Of a stretch of 64,000 nt of DNA, positions 11,403 to 24,558 are shown piece after piece. A program made the position numbers and the translations under genes. Within the stretch, counting starts at the first letter, position 1. The number at the start of each line of letters is the position of its first letter. This DNA comes from Rhyacichthys aspro (Eukaryota; Chordata; Actinopteri; Gobiiformes; Rhyacichthyidae): positions 29,745,612 through 29,809,611 of the forward strand of contig CM072159.1 of NCBI GenBank assembly GCA_036850595.1, given 5' to 3'. The notes under the pieces are model-generated. The model made no database searches. It saw nothing but the letters and a program-made list of their open reading frames with translations, and was not told the origin of the DNA.

Positions 11403-13561
11403 TTCAGTTGAATTGTCAGCTGAAATATATATTCAGCTGAGAGCATTTAAATGGCAAGCAGAAACAAGGTGCATGCACTCTTTTTTTTTAAATAATTGAT
11501 TACCATTTACCTTCTTGCCATTGCATTACTGGATGGGTGGTTTAAAAAGTCCAAGTTTGGGTATTTTATTCTAATTTCTAACATATTAGCCTCATAAACT
11601 CATTAACGCGCTGTATCCTGTTGCCACGTTTAACCACAGCGCAATGTCAGGGGCATGTCGGCTTCCCTCTGAGATAAACATGTCCCGTCCAAACTGAAGA
11701 AGGACTTTGATTATACCACATTCTCCATAATTCATAATTCTCTTTTTGGTCCACTCACCCAGTTTAGTTCAGAAGTTAATGAGACTTTGGCTTGTCTCTG
11801 CATACAAGAGCCTTCATTAGCACACAGATGAGGATTATCAGAAGCACAGCGTTTCCTCCTCTGTTCAGCCAATAACTCAGCTGCTTTTTCTCAAATGCTT
11901 CATCTCAGTTTCTGTGAGCTACTTCATCTCAAAGTGTATTCATTTCCTCAAACTGTATTGTTATAGAAAATGTAGTCCACAAATTCATAAAATGTGTATT
12001 GTATCATTTTTTTACAGCCCATTTGTAATAAAAACCTACTAATGTGTGTTTTTTTATCAGCAATGTGAATACTACAACATGATGGCATTGAACACAATTC
12101 ATCAAATAACTTGCACGGACTCATTAGAAGGTTTTAAATGAGAAAAAAAAAAACGAATTTTACTGTAAAATCAGGAAATCTCTGTTACTATTCCACCACC
12201 ACGGCTTGTACAAAAGACTGTCCAGAATGTATTTCCTGACGAGAGCCCCTCTGAGCTGTCGGGGCCTCTCTGTTTGACAGTGTACAAATGAGCCTGACCT
12301 CTTGTAAACAGGACCCACACCCCGTACAACCACAAGTGTTTCCGTGGTTACGACCTCTGCCACGGAGCGGGACCTCGGCTGGCCTCAGACATCAGCCCGC
12401 TGCTCTGTGAACCAGCATCTCATTTTTGATTTGATCCTCGTAATGTCATTGTTGGACCTCAGCGGTGAAGGATGTTTAATGGATGTTTTGTTGTTTTTGT
12501 TTTTTTATTTTCATTTTAATAGATCCACGCACTGCAATAACTATAATAATAATTCTATGTATGTTGTTTTGTAACAGCAATACGAGCCCAATGCACCAGA
12601 AAAGCTCCTACACACTACTGCCGCTTTGCCAAAGATGAAAAATTCATAGGGAACCCTGGCAAAATCCCAACGCAGCCTGATCCCATACATATTTATCCAT
12701 CTGTTAACTATTGTGTTTGCACTCGAGGGGCGATAGGGACCCTTGCAGGAGAAAGGTCAAAATCCCAAATAAACCACTTGTTCTAGGTGAATGACTGCAA
12801 GTGAATAAACAAAACACTGTTTCATTTTTAAAGCCGACCAGGTGGAAAGAAACTTATACTCTCTGAATATTTTAAGGACGGCAAGATTTGATTTAGCATG
12901 AATTTAAAAAAATGTAGAATCACTTGAAAATATGTATATTCTAGGCTATATACCTGACTGAGCTTACTGTAGTGTTACTTCTAATTGGCGAACAGAGGTG
13001 CAACAAAACTACCTTCATATTTCTTGTAACCATAGCAACAAATAATACTCCTGCTGCTGAAACATTAAACTCATCCACAAACAAAAATGAAATAGGACTG
13101 AGCAGAATTACACAGCGAAGCCGAAAAGTATTTATGCAATGAATATTTAATTACGTTTATTTTATATTTTTTGGAAAACTGAAGAACAAAATACAGAATA
13201 AGTTGATAATAAAAAGGTGTAGTGTAGAAATCTTTGTTTTGTGGATTTAGGACTGATTAACCCTCACATACTACATCAAATTGTTTCTTTTATGTAGTTA
13301 TATGTTATATTCTAGGCACACATTTTGATGACATAAGTTCCAGACTTTTTTATTCAGTTTAATGAGTTTGCATTAAACTAAAAACACAAAAAAAGTGTGT
13401 AGATGACAAACTGACTTGTTGTTTTGTGAGAAAGGAGCAGAATGCAACAAAAAAAACAAAAACTGAAGGACACATTAGCATAGAACTGTATTATTTAGCA
13501 TGATAGCTATTACTTAAGATAATTAACTGGTTAGTTACTCTGGTTACCCCACCACACCGGG
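11403..13561. other. Unannotated DNA with a possible conserved block at 11600-11900
   Basis: No gene or clear repeat. The part from 11600 to 11900 is repeat-free with sites such as 'ggactttgattatacc' and 'ccataattcataattc', which is the texture of a regulatory element, but this is weak. The remainder is AT-rich with short A runs. Confidence 0.45.
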
Positions 13562-13580
13562 GCAATTAGAGGCTAATTGC
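13562..13580. promoter_or_regulatory. Perfect palindrome of two homeodomain half-sites
   Basis: GCAATTAG, a 3-base spacer AGG, then CTAATTGC: two perfect 8-base arms, each with an ATTA/TAAT core, in inverted orientation. Such arrangements can bind paired-type homeodomain dimers. A 'tttataaaaa' follows 7 bases downstream, but no transcript is otherwise indicated. Confidence 0.3.
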
Positions 13581-16535
13581 TCTGGTTTATAAAAACAGTT
13601 TAATATTGAGCTAGTCACTGATGTTCTCTCCTGAGGCTCTGACATTAAACACATGTCGTCTGTTGGGGGCATCTGTTAAATCCATCTTCTTTATGCACAA
13701 TTTGTGATGTTTGGAGGCTCATTTGGTGCTAATTCTGCCAGTGGAAATAAATACCGTTCACTACACCAACAGAAAATAAAGAACTTCATAACATAACACA
13801 ATTTCTTGGCACTATTTCTTGACACTTTCATTTTTTTTATTGTGAAAAAAATGGCCAAAACATGTCTTCTATGGGATTAACACGAGACATTTCATATTTA
13901 GGGCAGAAATGAAAGGAAGTAACTCACAAATCCTTTAGAGAATCCTTGTTTTTCTTTATACCGAGGCCAAGCGCTCGCGATGTTGAAACATACATGAGCT
14001 ACAACTCACCGAGCGTCTATAGGCTCCCAAACTCCAGACTGATCCCATCCATCAGTGTAACTCATATGACTGAACCTGTCTGGATTCTTCCCGAAACTCT
14101 CCACAGTCTGGAGCTGACTGATTGGCTGTGAAGGACCTCAGTCGGGGAGATGACCCGGCACCGAAGCAGTAAATGTTTGACCATGTTAAGACTCTGAGAG
14201 CATAACCCAAACTGTGTGGTCTGATCAAACTCAAACTGACCTTGCCTGGTGTTTATCTGGAGACGGATCCCTGCGTAGAGCGGCTCATCTTTTATCCAAC
14301 GCCATCCTGGTTTAGTGTGGTGCATGCACGAAAACCAGATACAATATAAGAAATATACTGTGCATTATGTCAACACATGCTCCAATCAGAGGAACAAAAG
14401 CAGACATTTCTCATTTATTTATATGAGTGTTCACGTTAAGTCGTTAAGTTAAAATCATAAAAAAAAAACAAGATTAAGAAAACTACTGCTACTATTACTG
14501 CTGGACCTCAAGTATGTTGGTTGCTGTGTTGTTTGCAATTAGCAAATACACCAATAATGCTAAAAAGTGAAGCCTTTCCTCATTATTATTTTATTTAATA
14601 TCCATGTGTATCATCCAGTGACTTGTAGCTGGTGTGGCCAAGTGCCATTTGTCATAATCATCTGGTTTATAATAATTTGCACTGATTAATTGTCCTCTAC
14701 AGAAGCTAACGGAGCTCTTTGGCGTCCTATTTTGACAAATTAAGTTTGCCACAGACTCAGATGACTACCCACTGAACTACTTTTGAAAAGGCATGGGTCC
14801 TTCTCCTAGATTCTGATTTATGAGACCCACGTTCTCTTTATAACCTCATATAGTGTGTTTAAAGCCCAGTGTGGTTATAGGTTTTTGCAATAATTACTTA
14901 ACATCACTAATTTAAGTGATTTTATTTCTATATTTCTCACAAGCTTTTGCCCAAACTATAAAAATACTGTATGTAACACATGCACACATCTTGTACCTTG
15001 AATTAAAACAGGACACTAAAGGACACCATGTTTGAGGATTGACACACAACAGAAAGCAGTTGAGCTTATCCCATTTGTTTGTAATTTCTGTGCCATAAAC
15101 CTTTTCATTCTGAGTGTGATCTGTTTATCTAGTTACATTTTCTAAAATAGACATCGTTTTGTGTGTATACGATTCCCTAAAATGATGACAGACTGTTTGC
15201 TCAAATCTTTCAGGCTAAAATACAAAATGTCTAAGGCATTGTGCATAAAAAAGCAGGTTAATTTTAACATTCCCATTCTGGTGACCTCATTACGTGCACC
15301 TGTGGTTTTTAACAAGCTGCTCTGAATAGCACAATATCCAGAATGTCAAACTGAAACAGAAATAACTCTCGAGATCCTTTTCTGCTAAAGTTTTCTGCAC
15401 GAAGGCTGTATTCAATAGAAACAGACATTTTCTATGGGATTTTTTATGTAAGGTATAGCCTACTTTTTCATTTCAAATTCACTGGATCTACGGTCTGTCT
15501 TTTTGTGTGATATGGAAAAGTTGAGGCAGTCTGTTGGACACAGTACACAAAAGTCTCTGTACACCTCGGTGCATTTAAAATGAATGGAGAACATTTAAAG
15601 TTTGTTTTAGTTTATATCTGTCCAATACTCCATGAAAAAAACAGGAATTTGCCATCAAACTGCAGATTATTTCATGCTCCTGTAAAGAAAGAAGAAGAAA
15701 GTTTGGGTTTGAAGGTAAAACCAATAGGTAAAAGTGAATGAGGTCTATGGGTTTACAGTGAATAATTGTGTAAGCTGTTCATTCATTCATTCATTTATCT
15801 TTTTCCGGGTCCATCAGTCACAGGCAGAAAAACAACCATTCATAGGACATAAAAATTAGTTAATTTACATTTTTTTGGTTTTTGGTTTTCAAAAACAAGA
15901 CCCAAACATGAAATGAAAGTGATCTGACAATACTAAATAAATACTAAATATAACATAATAATAATAACACTGAATGGATTTTTACCACAAAATAAAATTA
16001 AAGTCATACACACCTTTTTCTCTCATTTTGGTTTTTAATCAGTAACTCATGTTTATGGCAGTGAGAGTCCATCGAGACTTTTAATATGATATTTGTTTGT
16101 TTGTGACTCACATCTGTTTTCTTCTCTTGTTTCCAAAATATGCTACTTTTTCCACCATCCTGTATTTAACATATCAGTTGTTTGCAGAAATGTCACAGAT
16201 CCAGGCCCGGGAGACGAGGCTGTAGGAAACACCATTCACCAGTCACTGCACCAGTCACTGCAAAGGTTAAAACAGGCTTCATGCAGATAATGAATAGAGT
16301 GCTTTAAGGAACTCTGTTGAGTGTGTATCGCCGTGGCTCTGAGCTAAAGTAGCCTGTGCTATCCGTGCTATGCTAACCCTCTCGTCGACACAACACCCCC
16401 GGCTCCGAGCAGCAACACACCCCACGCAGCATCTGTCTCGTGTTGGCTACAGCGGCTCGGGAGGTGCTGCAGGGAGGAGCGCTCCCAGCAGCCTTTGGGA
16501 TAAACTGACAGCAGCCAGAGAGCAGAGTGTGAACA
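13581..16535. other. Unannotated DNA
   Basis: About 3 kb with no recognisable gene. There is a weak ATTC tandem followed by 'atctttttccgggtcc' at 15779-15810, reminiscent of a common teleost repeat ('cattttcttccgcttatccgggtc'), but too short to name. A CpG-richer part at 16370-16520 has an open frame without a domain. Confidence 0.5.
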
Positions 16536-16561
16536 GTGTGTGTGTGTGTGTGTGTGTGTGT
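16536..16561. repeat. (GT)n microsatellite, about 13 units
   Basis: Uninterrupted GT dinucleotide tract followed by 'ttacagg'. The tract-plus-acceptor look (pyrimidine-poor on this strand) is not a real splice signal. Confidence 0.9.
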
Positions 16562-17947
16562 TTACAGGAAGTAACAGGAAGCTATGATTGTGAGAATCAA
16601 TTGGACCAGTTGTGTTTGCATGCCCGGCACATATGGGATTACAAATGTGTTCCCGATCATTTCTGCATGTTGGCGTTCATCAAAGTGTACACATGGATAT
16701 AACAGAGGACACAACGTTTGTTTAAATGACGGCTGTAACAAAACCCACACTTTTAAAGTCTATCAAACAGTTTAAGATGGACAAGGCAAAAAAAACAAAA
16801 ACAATACTGCACAGTTCCCGGCAATAAACACCATATGCAAATGTTAAATTAGTAACAACAGATACCCATAAAGCTCTATCTATGATCTTTTTGCTCTGTA
16901 TTTTCTTCTGTTCAAACGGGGCAGAGACAGAAGGGTGTTGGTGGGACACATTATCACTAATTTACTGAAAATTTTGCCGAACTGGGCTTAATGTTTTTCC
17001 ACCGATTATTTTTATTACTTTAGTTTAATGTACAACTGTGGTCCTTTCCTGAAACTGGCCTAATTTCAGGTGGAGCTCTTTAACCCATTAAATTAGGCTG
17101 AACTATATTTTCCACAAACAATTTGGAGATAAAGAGAGACATTATGTTTAGCTGGCGTTTTATTCATTGACTTTGGGTTGTCAGAGCTTAACATTTTTTT
17201 GGTCTATGTCCTGTATATTAGAAGAAGTCTCTCTTTTGTTGGACATAATTCAAATATACTAGAGTGACTACAATGAGAGTGAATATAACTGCTTCTTTGC
17301 ACAGAAGGAAGCCGATACGTTCAAAGCAAATAAGCGCCTATTTTTGAAAGATTATCACTGGATTTTTTTGCTGCAGCCGCAAGAGGCTTTAGGGTTGACA
17401 GTAGCGATAGTGACAGAGGCTAAGTTACACAAATAAAGTCTTCCTGACAGACATTATACTGTACAAACACACAGGTGAAAGGACAGTCTGTGTAATTTCG
17501 GTTGGTTAGCCCTTTGAAATAGACATACAGCATCTGAATGCCACATTTCCTTTTTTTCAGTTTCCATGATGATCTGTTCTTTATGTTCAAGCCTTGTATC
17601 TTTGACCTCTATTCATAGCTTCTTCTGAAACTGTCACAAGTGTTAGTCCCCACCTATACAAGCTGTAAATACAGTCATAAGTAATGCAAGTACTGCTATT
17701 GCCTTGTAAAGTTAGATGTGTAGAGTTGTGAAGGTCAGAGAAACGTAGATGTAGCACCTTACTGAATGGATCCTTGGATGTCAAGCATTCATTTGGTCCT
17801 TCAGCAAGAAAGTATTTGAGTATTTTGCATCCTCAAGGCCAACTTACATTCTTTAAATTACTCATAAATCAGGAACTGAAAGAACTAACTTGAACAGAAG
17901 CTTTGGTTAATCACATACTCGCATGTTGCAAGGTGTTGGGTTAGGGA
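16562..17947. other. Unannotated DNA
   Basis: No gene or repeat recognised. The overlapping short frames around 16560-16950 show no domain. Confidence 0.55.
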
Positions 17948-18110
17948 GGCTCCCATTGGTCAACAAAACTTGTCAATAAGGAAGTAAATCCTACCGAAAA
18001 AAATGAGGAAGTGTGCATTCAGCGCTAAATACATCTTATAAATACATTTTTTTACAGAGAAACGTCAGAAAAAAGGAAACATAAACAGAGAAAAAGGAAG
18101 CAAAATAGTG
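17948..18110 (+). repeat. Copy A of a diverged dispersed family ('ctcccattggtc')
   Basis: Starts 'aggctcccattggtcaac' and contains 'tgtcaa', 'ggaagtaaatcc' and 'aaatacatctta'. The same landmarks occur in the same order on the minus strand at 28620-28756. A third, weaker copy is at 27493-27612. No terminal repeats or target duplication were found, and I do not recognise the family. Confidence 0.4.
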
Positions 18111-18962
18111 CAAAAATATAATACTTCAAATTATTTATTAAAGAGTCTGGATTAATTAATGCCAAAATGAAGGTAGATTTGAGCTGATCTGAATGCATGC
18201 ATACCGCCAGAACACTCCTCCATATTTTTTAAACCTGTATATTTCTTGTAGCACATGCGCAAAACTAAAAACATCCAAGTTTCCAGATCAAACAATAACT
18301 TTTATCTGTGATTTACGAGAGCGTCTCATTCTGAAGTATCACACGCTACCTGTGAGTGACCTTTTTGCTCTGTTCGCCGTAATTGCGCGTCTGTAGCTGT
18401 GAAGTGACGTCCGCCTGAATGATGTCTGCTCTCTGTCTCTGTCAGGAGCAGGAGGGGCGAGGATGATGAGTGATGAATGATTTTCCTCGCCGTGAACTGG
18501 ACAGCTTCGCTCTAATCGCTGCATTCACGTAGATGCTGTAGTCATTTTACAAACCAGATGCCTCTCTTCACTCGCTGATTGCTGCGAAGCCATTTTAACC
18601 CCTAAAAATATTCACTTCCAGTCTAAATTATCCTGAAATGTTTTTTTTTCCTGCCTTCCTCTAGCAGTCACTCTCCATTTGTTTTGACTTTTTGTCCCGC
18701 TGTCATTTTAACTTTCTTTCTCGCTCATATCCCTCATGTCATTTTTCACTTGAATGGTTTCCTCCTTCCTATATTTTTAAAAAGCTCCAGCCTTGCTCCA
18801 TGGGGTACGCCCCCTCCCTACCTGTCCCATCTCCCAAAGTCGTCCTAATTAGTGTTTAAAGGCCGCTCCCCTACGGCGAGGTCGTCTGTGCCTGTAAGCC
18901 ACCACTGCTGCCTTGTCGCTGCCAAGTTTAATGAAACAGGCCTATCTGCTGCCATCAAGGCT

Positions 18963-18964
<2 letters not shown>
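18111..18964. other. Unannotated DNA; possible conserved block at 18780-18955
   Basis: No gene. The right part, with 'gtcctaattagtgtttaaaggccgc' and GC-richer flanks immediately before the (GT)n tract, is repeat-free and could be regulatory. Evidence is weak. Confidence 0.4.

Positions 18965-19036
<72 letters not shown>
18965..19036. repeat. (GT)36 microsatellite
   Basis: Seventy-two bases of perfect alternating GT, with no interruption. Such tracts are highly length-variable and can adopt left-handed DNA. The valine/cysteine open frame through it is an artefact. Confidence 0.95.
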
Positions 19037-19037
<1 letters not shown>

Positions 19038-19644
19038 CGAGAGAGCGCTCAGACATCATTAACAGCATTAGCTCAATTACACACAGTGACAATGAGAACT
19101 AGTTGAGAGAAATGGAGACTGAGTGAAAGAAGTGGAGGACGTGGCAGATATCGACTAGATGTAAGGGAAGAAGGAAGAATGGGGCAGATACAAGGGGGGT
19201 CTGTGTGGTTTTTCTACTGATAATAAACACGTTTATGGTCACAGGTCCATTTGTCCACTTTTTTTAATTCATTATACATATTAAGACAGAGAACTGAACA
19301 AATATGGGCTCAGTGTCTATTCCACAGTGAGTTAAGTCAGTCATTACGTAATATATTCGACTGATTTAGCATAATCTCATATCAGCCTCATCACAAACTT
19401 CAAGTGAAGGAGAAAAAGATTCACAGCCGGGCCGTGGTACTCTCCCTACAGTAAATCCGTCATCAGGGAAGATTGATTTCTGTGCAGGGTAAACTTAATG
19501 AGGGAAATATGAAGCTTTAGCTGAGGTCAAACAAGTAGAACATGGTAAACTTTTTCTCTCTCTTTCTACCGTCATCATTAACTCTTCTAAATAAAAAACA
19601 TTAAGCCTTTACAAAATGTCATTACCGTGTCCTGAAAAAAATAT
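19037..19644. other. Unannotated DNA
   Basis: No gene or repeat recognised. Confidence 0.55.
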
Positions 19645-19709
19645 CTGTAGCACCTTTTCGTATCAAAAACAGGTTTTGTAGCGGTGCTGGATTTTAGTAA
19701 ATTAGGTCC
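19645..19709 (-). mobile_element. Solitary end of the 5608-6361 element family
   Basis: Read on the minus strand the segment starts 'ggacctaatttactaaaatc' and continues 'cagcaccgctac', matching the terminal 'ggaccagatctactaaagca ... gccatcgc' pattern of the element at 5608-6361. The other terminus was not found nearby, so this is a truncated or decayed copy. Confidence 0.35.
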
Positions 19710-22700
19710 TTGCTTTTGTTAGAGATTATTATTTATTATTTTACTTGACCTTGTCTTGAACTCGGCTTTTTTTTAAAATAAAGATTAGCAAAGACTGAAA
19801 CTACACGAGTGCAAAATGCAGGATTCTTCTCCTGAAAAGTGAAGAACACTTGGCTCAATATTAAAATTAACAAACAGACATGGTTCAGGTCAAGTTTGAA
19901 AGAAGCACATCATTATGTTCAAATAATTGTCATGAATGCTGTTTTCTATTCTGACCATTATTTGGAGTGAACTTACTGAACTTCTGCTTCTAATTCTAGT
20001 TAATTTCAGTTAATTTATCACATTTTTAATTAAATATAAAAATAAAAGCCATTGAACAAGGATATCAACACAGCAGACTAGGTAAACGCGTATGTAGTTA
20101 TAACACAGCACACACTGTCATCTGGATTCTGTTACAGTTGTGCCTTCATTTTCTGAGGATAAGTCCAGAGTGTTCAGACCGTTTCACCGAAGCAAACGCT
20201 GGATCATTGTTCAGCCAGTTCTACATTTGGTCTTGGGAATGGCTCTTTATTCTGCAGAGATGAACAAACCCTGTGGCCAAACAGTCACCATTTGCACACC
20301 TGTCAAGAAAATGTAAAACAGCCTCAAAACCGAGAGGCCGGCTCACCTCAATTCAAATGCCTGAAAGCACACCCGCTCACATTCATATCCGTGTATGATT
20401 GAATACACTTTGACACATCACTCTGACAGAACTACAGCAGTGGGTATTTGCGTTTGTCTGAAAAGGCCTGATGCAATCCAACCATCCTAATATTTCCTTC
20501 CCTCGTCTCCTATCTTCTCGCGTGACAGTGCCTTACCAGAATGAGTAACAAGATTTGACTCTTGTCACGATTTTCCACCTCCTTGTCCCTTTTCTGTGGC
20601 CACTTCTTTTTAAAAGAAAACCTCGGTCTTTTATTTCTCAGTAGATTTCCTCTGGGACTAAGAAACCAAACAACAAAGGTCGAATAAAGAAGAGGCAAAA
20701 AGGGGACATGATGGAGGTGGAGACAGCGCTGGCCGAGGGAGAAACGGCTACAATCAATATAGTGAATCTACAGGGATTTGAAATGGTGCCCGGGGACAGT
20801 TTAGAAGCAGCACATCCGCCGCCGATTGTGTGTCTCACCCAAGGGGCAAGGCCAGTCAGCGCTGCTCCACCACAGCGCTCCACAAATCAATATTTCTGCA
20901 TCTTTGTGTGTGTGTCTGCCCACAAGCTGCACATCTGACAACAGAGAGGGCTAGGTGAAGTGTTACTGAGGAAATTATGCAAACAAGAAAGTCATTATCG
21001 GAGCAGACAATAAATAAAGGCTGTAAAACAGGTCCTGAAGTAACGCTGAGGTGTTTGTCCTGATGATACTGCTAATAATGACCTATACACGTGTTGAATT
21101 ACATATTCATAAGATTTTTTGGAGAAAAACTGGCATTGACAGATAGAAATATAAACATGTTTCTTTACTACTTTTACACAAATTGTTTTAGAAGAAGGCA
21201 TCTTCTCTATTTTGAACGTACAAGCTTCATTTAAAATTCATTTTAAGTGATAAATATTTGAAATAATAAAGAATCTGTAAACATAGAAATAGCCTGGTTG
21301 GTTCAACAAATCTATGAGAAATACCTAATGAAAAAGTTCTTACAACTAACATCTATGTTTTTATTTGGACGTTTGTTGTTGGAGAATATGAAATACTGTT
21401 TTGAGACTGGTTGACGCTTCTCGATGTCGCTGCTCGTTCTTGTCACATTCTGCTCTGTGACGTAAGCCGCTGGTTGCTTTAGTCTCTTTCGTTTTGAGAT
21501 CAGAGTTACACTGCAGTCTGTTTGACACCATAGGTTCAAAAATAATAATAGATATCTTATCTGGTGTTCTTCAGTGTGAATATCTACTTCTCCCGTTGGT
21601 GATTTAGGGCTTGTCTCAGCAGGAACCAGTTTTAAGAAGTCCTTTGTCCCATTTGGTTCCATTAATTATAGTAACTCAAGGCCGAGGTGACACAATGTGA
21701 CTGTGAGTCCTTGTTGTATTTCACTGTGTATTGAATGTTGTGGTTATTGGCTGTTTTAAATATTGACGTCCCAGTCGTGTGCTATGTCCACAGTTACAGC
21801 AATGTTCAAGGTAATTTCTCTCTTGTCCAACATTGGCACATTTATAAAGTTCAGTTTCCATTGATGTCATTATAACAATTGTAAATGTGACTGCTCCACA
21901 CACACATAAAGTCTGATGAAACACTGCACACTCTTCTGCAGATCTTTTCAATTAGCATACTGTACTTGAGGCAACAGCTGCTGCTCCATACTTGAGTGCA
22001 TTATCTGTGAGCTGGGGAACAAACACGTGTCCTGTGTTGTTGTTTTGCAAGTCACAATCATTATTATTGCAAAGTTAAAAGGAAGACTGGGGGCACTACT
22101 GTGGAACCATTAGCATGTACTTTGTCATCTGTTTGTGTTGCGTGGGAATAATGCGCAGTTTCATAAAAGAATGGACAGTGCAGTGTTAATCTTCATGCTT
22201 CCACTTAATGACAGTGGATAAAAATATCAACATATGCGTCATTGTTTTCACATTTGGACAGAAATGGCTGGCACACAAAATGGTTGTTATTGAGTTTTAA
22301 AATATTTGTGAGGTGTTTGAGTGTCGAGCCTCTCCACTCTCGTTTTCATTCCAACACATAATGACAGATGCTGTTCTCTGTTGGAACTCTTGTTTTGCCA
22401 CAGACCACAGAGTAAACCCAACATGTATCACTATTTAACGTGTTGGAGCAGACACATTTCCATTTGAGAAGGTTTGTTATAACAGACAGAGGACGGAGGG
22501 CAATGAAAACAGAACTTTAAAGTGTATTGTGTAAAATCTAGTTGTGAACAATATGGAACAAATCAGTAAAAGGTTTTAAAACAGTGAAGAAATGTCTCCA
22601 AATAACACTGTATGCATCTGACTATTCTTGGAAAACTGCCCAGATTCTTGAATAAATGTAGAGGATTTTAATTAAACTATGTGTTTTGTATTTTTAAAGT

Positions 22701-22765
22701 AAAATCCTTTCACATTCGCTAAAAAGGTGTGCACTTTTGCCTCTAGCTGTGATTAAAGCTCAAAT
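19710..22765. other. Unannotated DNA
   Basis: About 3 kb without a recognisable gene. Two repeat-free, GC-balanced parts (20100-20420 and 20690-20900) have regulatory-like texture. A 116-codon minus-strand frame at 21312-21662 is the longest here and shows no domain, signal peptide or splice context. Confidence 0.5.
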
Positions 22766-22965
22766 TTAAGTCAGCTCTATTGTCAATTTTGTCACATGTT
22801 TTGTTACTCTCTTTCCCTTGGTGCATACAATCACAACAACAACAAGTAGTAAATAGTGCAATGACATTTTTAAGACATGCAAAAAAAAATCTATATTATT
22901 TAAAAGGTATATACAAAGTATAAAGTACAAAAAATAAACACAACATAAGGCACAAAACAAATAAG
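22766..22965 (-). repeat. Interspersed repeat fragment ('attgtcaattttgtcacatg')
   Basis: 'tattgtcaattttgtcacatgttttg', 'cccttggtgcata' and an A-rich part with 'gtatatacaaagtataaag' resemble the antisense 3' end of a common teleost retrotransposon. The A-rich right side suggests decay. No coding capacity remains. Confidence 0.4.
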
Positions 22966-24090
22966 AGTCAGTGAGATCGAACCAATGCAAAGTGAAAACA
23001 GAATATTTGCAATAAACATCACAGAAAATGGCCCATCACTACCTTTAAATCATTTATAAAACAAGTTATTGATTATGTAGCATTATCAAGTTATAAAAAG
23101 TTTGTCTGATATCAAAACTAAACAAGTTCTAAACTCCATATTTTACAGCACAAGCATGTAATAAAGAACCAATAGATTGAATGAAAATGTATTTTTGTTG
23201 TCATCGGAGGAGCAGATGGAACAAATGTGGTTATATTACTTTACTTGCCAGACACATGCTAAATTAAAAAGAAGATTTACCTGTGTTGTTCTCTGACCAG
23301 CGCTGCATGGATCTATGTTTTATGAGAGCAATATATTATCACTCTATATCTTTATTACATTTCAATGAGTCATGATGACAACTTTCACTCTGCTTTTATG
23401 AGAAGATCAATGCTTAACTGTAGATACAGGAGTCATCTTGTCACCCGTAGAGACATTTCCCATGGATTTACCATCGCTGGCTGACATAAATGTGCCTTAA
23501 GGTAAGCTTAAAGTGCTTCATTCATCTGCTTCTTGGATGAAGCACTCGCCCGGTGAGTTTTGCCGTTGGTTCATTTAGCTGAGTAGGACAGAATGGGCCC
23601 CAGCTAAATGAATGAGTTATCTTTTCCACGTGGTCTTTGATGTTCTTGCACATTTCCACTTACGGACGTATCCACCGCGAGATTAGAGGAACATTTTCTC
23701 TTGGTAAAACTCTTTTTGAAGGTAATCTAATTTGATGTAATCTATCTAAGGCAACCAGGATGCATTTATGTCACTTTATATACAGACTTAGGGAGTGCTC
23801 TTAATAATGGGCTACAAGAGGAAACTGAGATTTATCACTGATAGAAAGAGACTTATGGGAAACTGTAGGCTTTTTTTAGATGAATATACTCCAGGTCTTT
23901 ATACGTATATGACTCAAGATCTGCATTTCCATGTGAATTGTTGAATCTATTGTAAATGGCCTCTAGTAAATAAATATAAGTTGATGGTGGATGTTTGTAA
24001 GTGTTTGTAAGTGCTGTGATTAACTTGTGATTGTCCAGGGTCAAGATAAGTGAAAACCAATGAGTAAATGTATGAATTCACAAGTCAGTG
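22966..24090. other. Unannotated DNA around a short perfect hairpin
   Basis: No gene recognised. Contains the 12-base-arm palindrome at 23570-23612, listed separately, within a fairly balanced, repeat-free stretch at 23400-23760. Confidence 0.5.
23570..23612. other. Perfect 12-base inverted repeat (hairpin)
   Basis: TTCATTTAGCTG at 23570-23581 and its exact reverse complement CAGCTAAATGAA at 23601-23612, separated by 19 bases. The stem is too short for a typical microRNA precursor. It could be a paired binding site or a structured RNA element, or chance. Confidence 0.6.
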
Positions 24091-24296
24091 TCAATTTTAT
24101 TTATATAGCACATTTCCAACAAGACGGAAAAACATAACATAGACCAAAATAAATAAAATGGATGAAAAAAAAAATCATCTTGTGTTTAAAGCCAGTGCAA
24201 ACAAATGGGTCTTAAGTAAGGATTTAAAAACACTAATTTAGTAGACTGTTCCATAGGCCAGGAGCAGCTACAGCAAAGGCCCTATCACCTCTCATA
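24091..24296 (-). repeat. Teleost retrotransposon-derived repeat, antisense
   Basis: 'tcaattttatttatatagcac' at the left end is the reverse complement of the common 'gctatataaataaaattga' 3' tail. Further in come 'gggtcttaagtaaggattta' and 'gactgttccataggccaggagcagc' and 'aaggccctatcacctctc', all landmarks of a widespread teleost repeat body. The orientation is minus. It borders an AT-rich microsatellite. Confidence 0.65.
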
Positions 24297-24351
24297 AATT
24301 AAAATAAATAAAATAAAATAAAATAAAATAAAATAAAATAAAATAAAATAA

Positions 24352-24414
<63 letters not shown>

Positions 24415-24558
24415 AATAAAATACAATAAAATAAAATTTAAATAACATAACATAAAATAACATAACATAAAATAACATAAAATAAATTAAAATAAAATAA
24501 AAATTAAATTAAATTAAATTAAAAAATACAAAACATATAATAAAATAATAAAACAAAA
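24297..24558. repeat. Compound (AAATA)n/(AAAT)n microsatellite
   Basis: First taaaa-type pentanucleotides (to about 24348), then taaa tetranucleotides (to about 24415), then mixed 'aacataacataa' variants. It directly follows the retrotransposon fragment and may have grown from an A-rich segment at that junction. Confidence 0.9.

Noticed and set aside
21312..21662. 116-codon minus-strand frame
   Set aside because: No domain, signal peptide or splice evidence.
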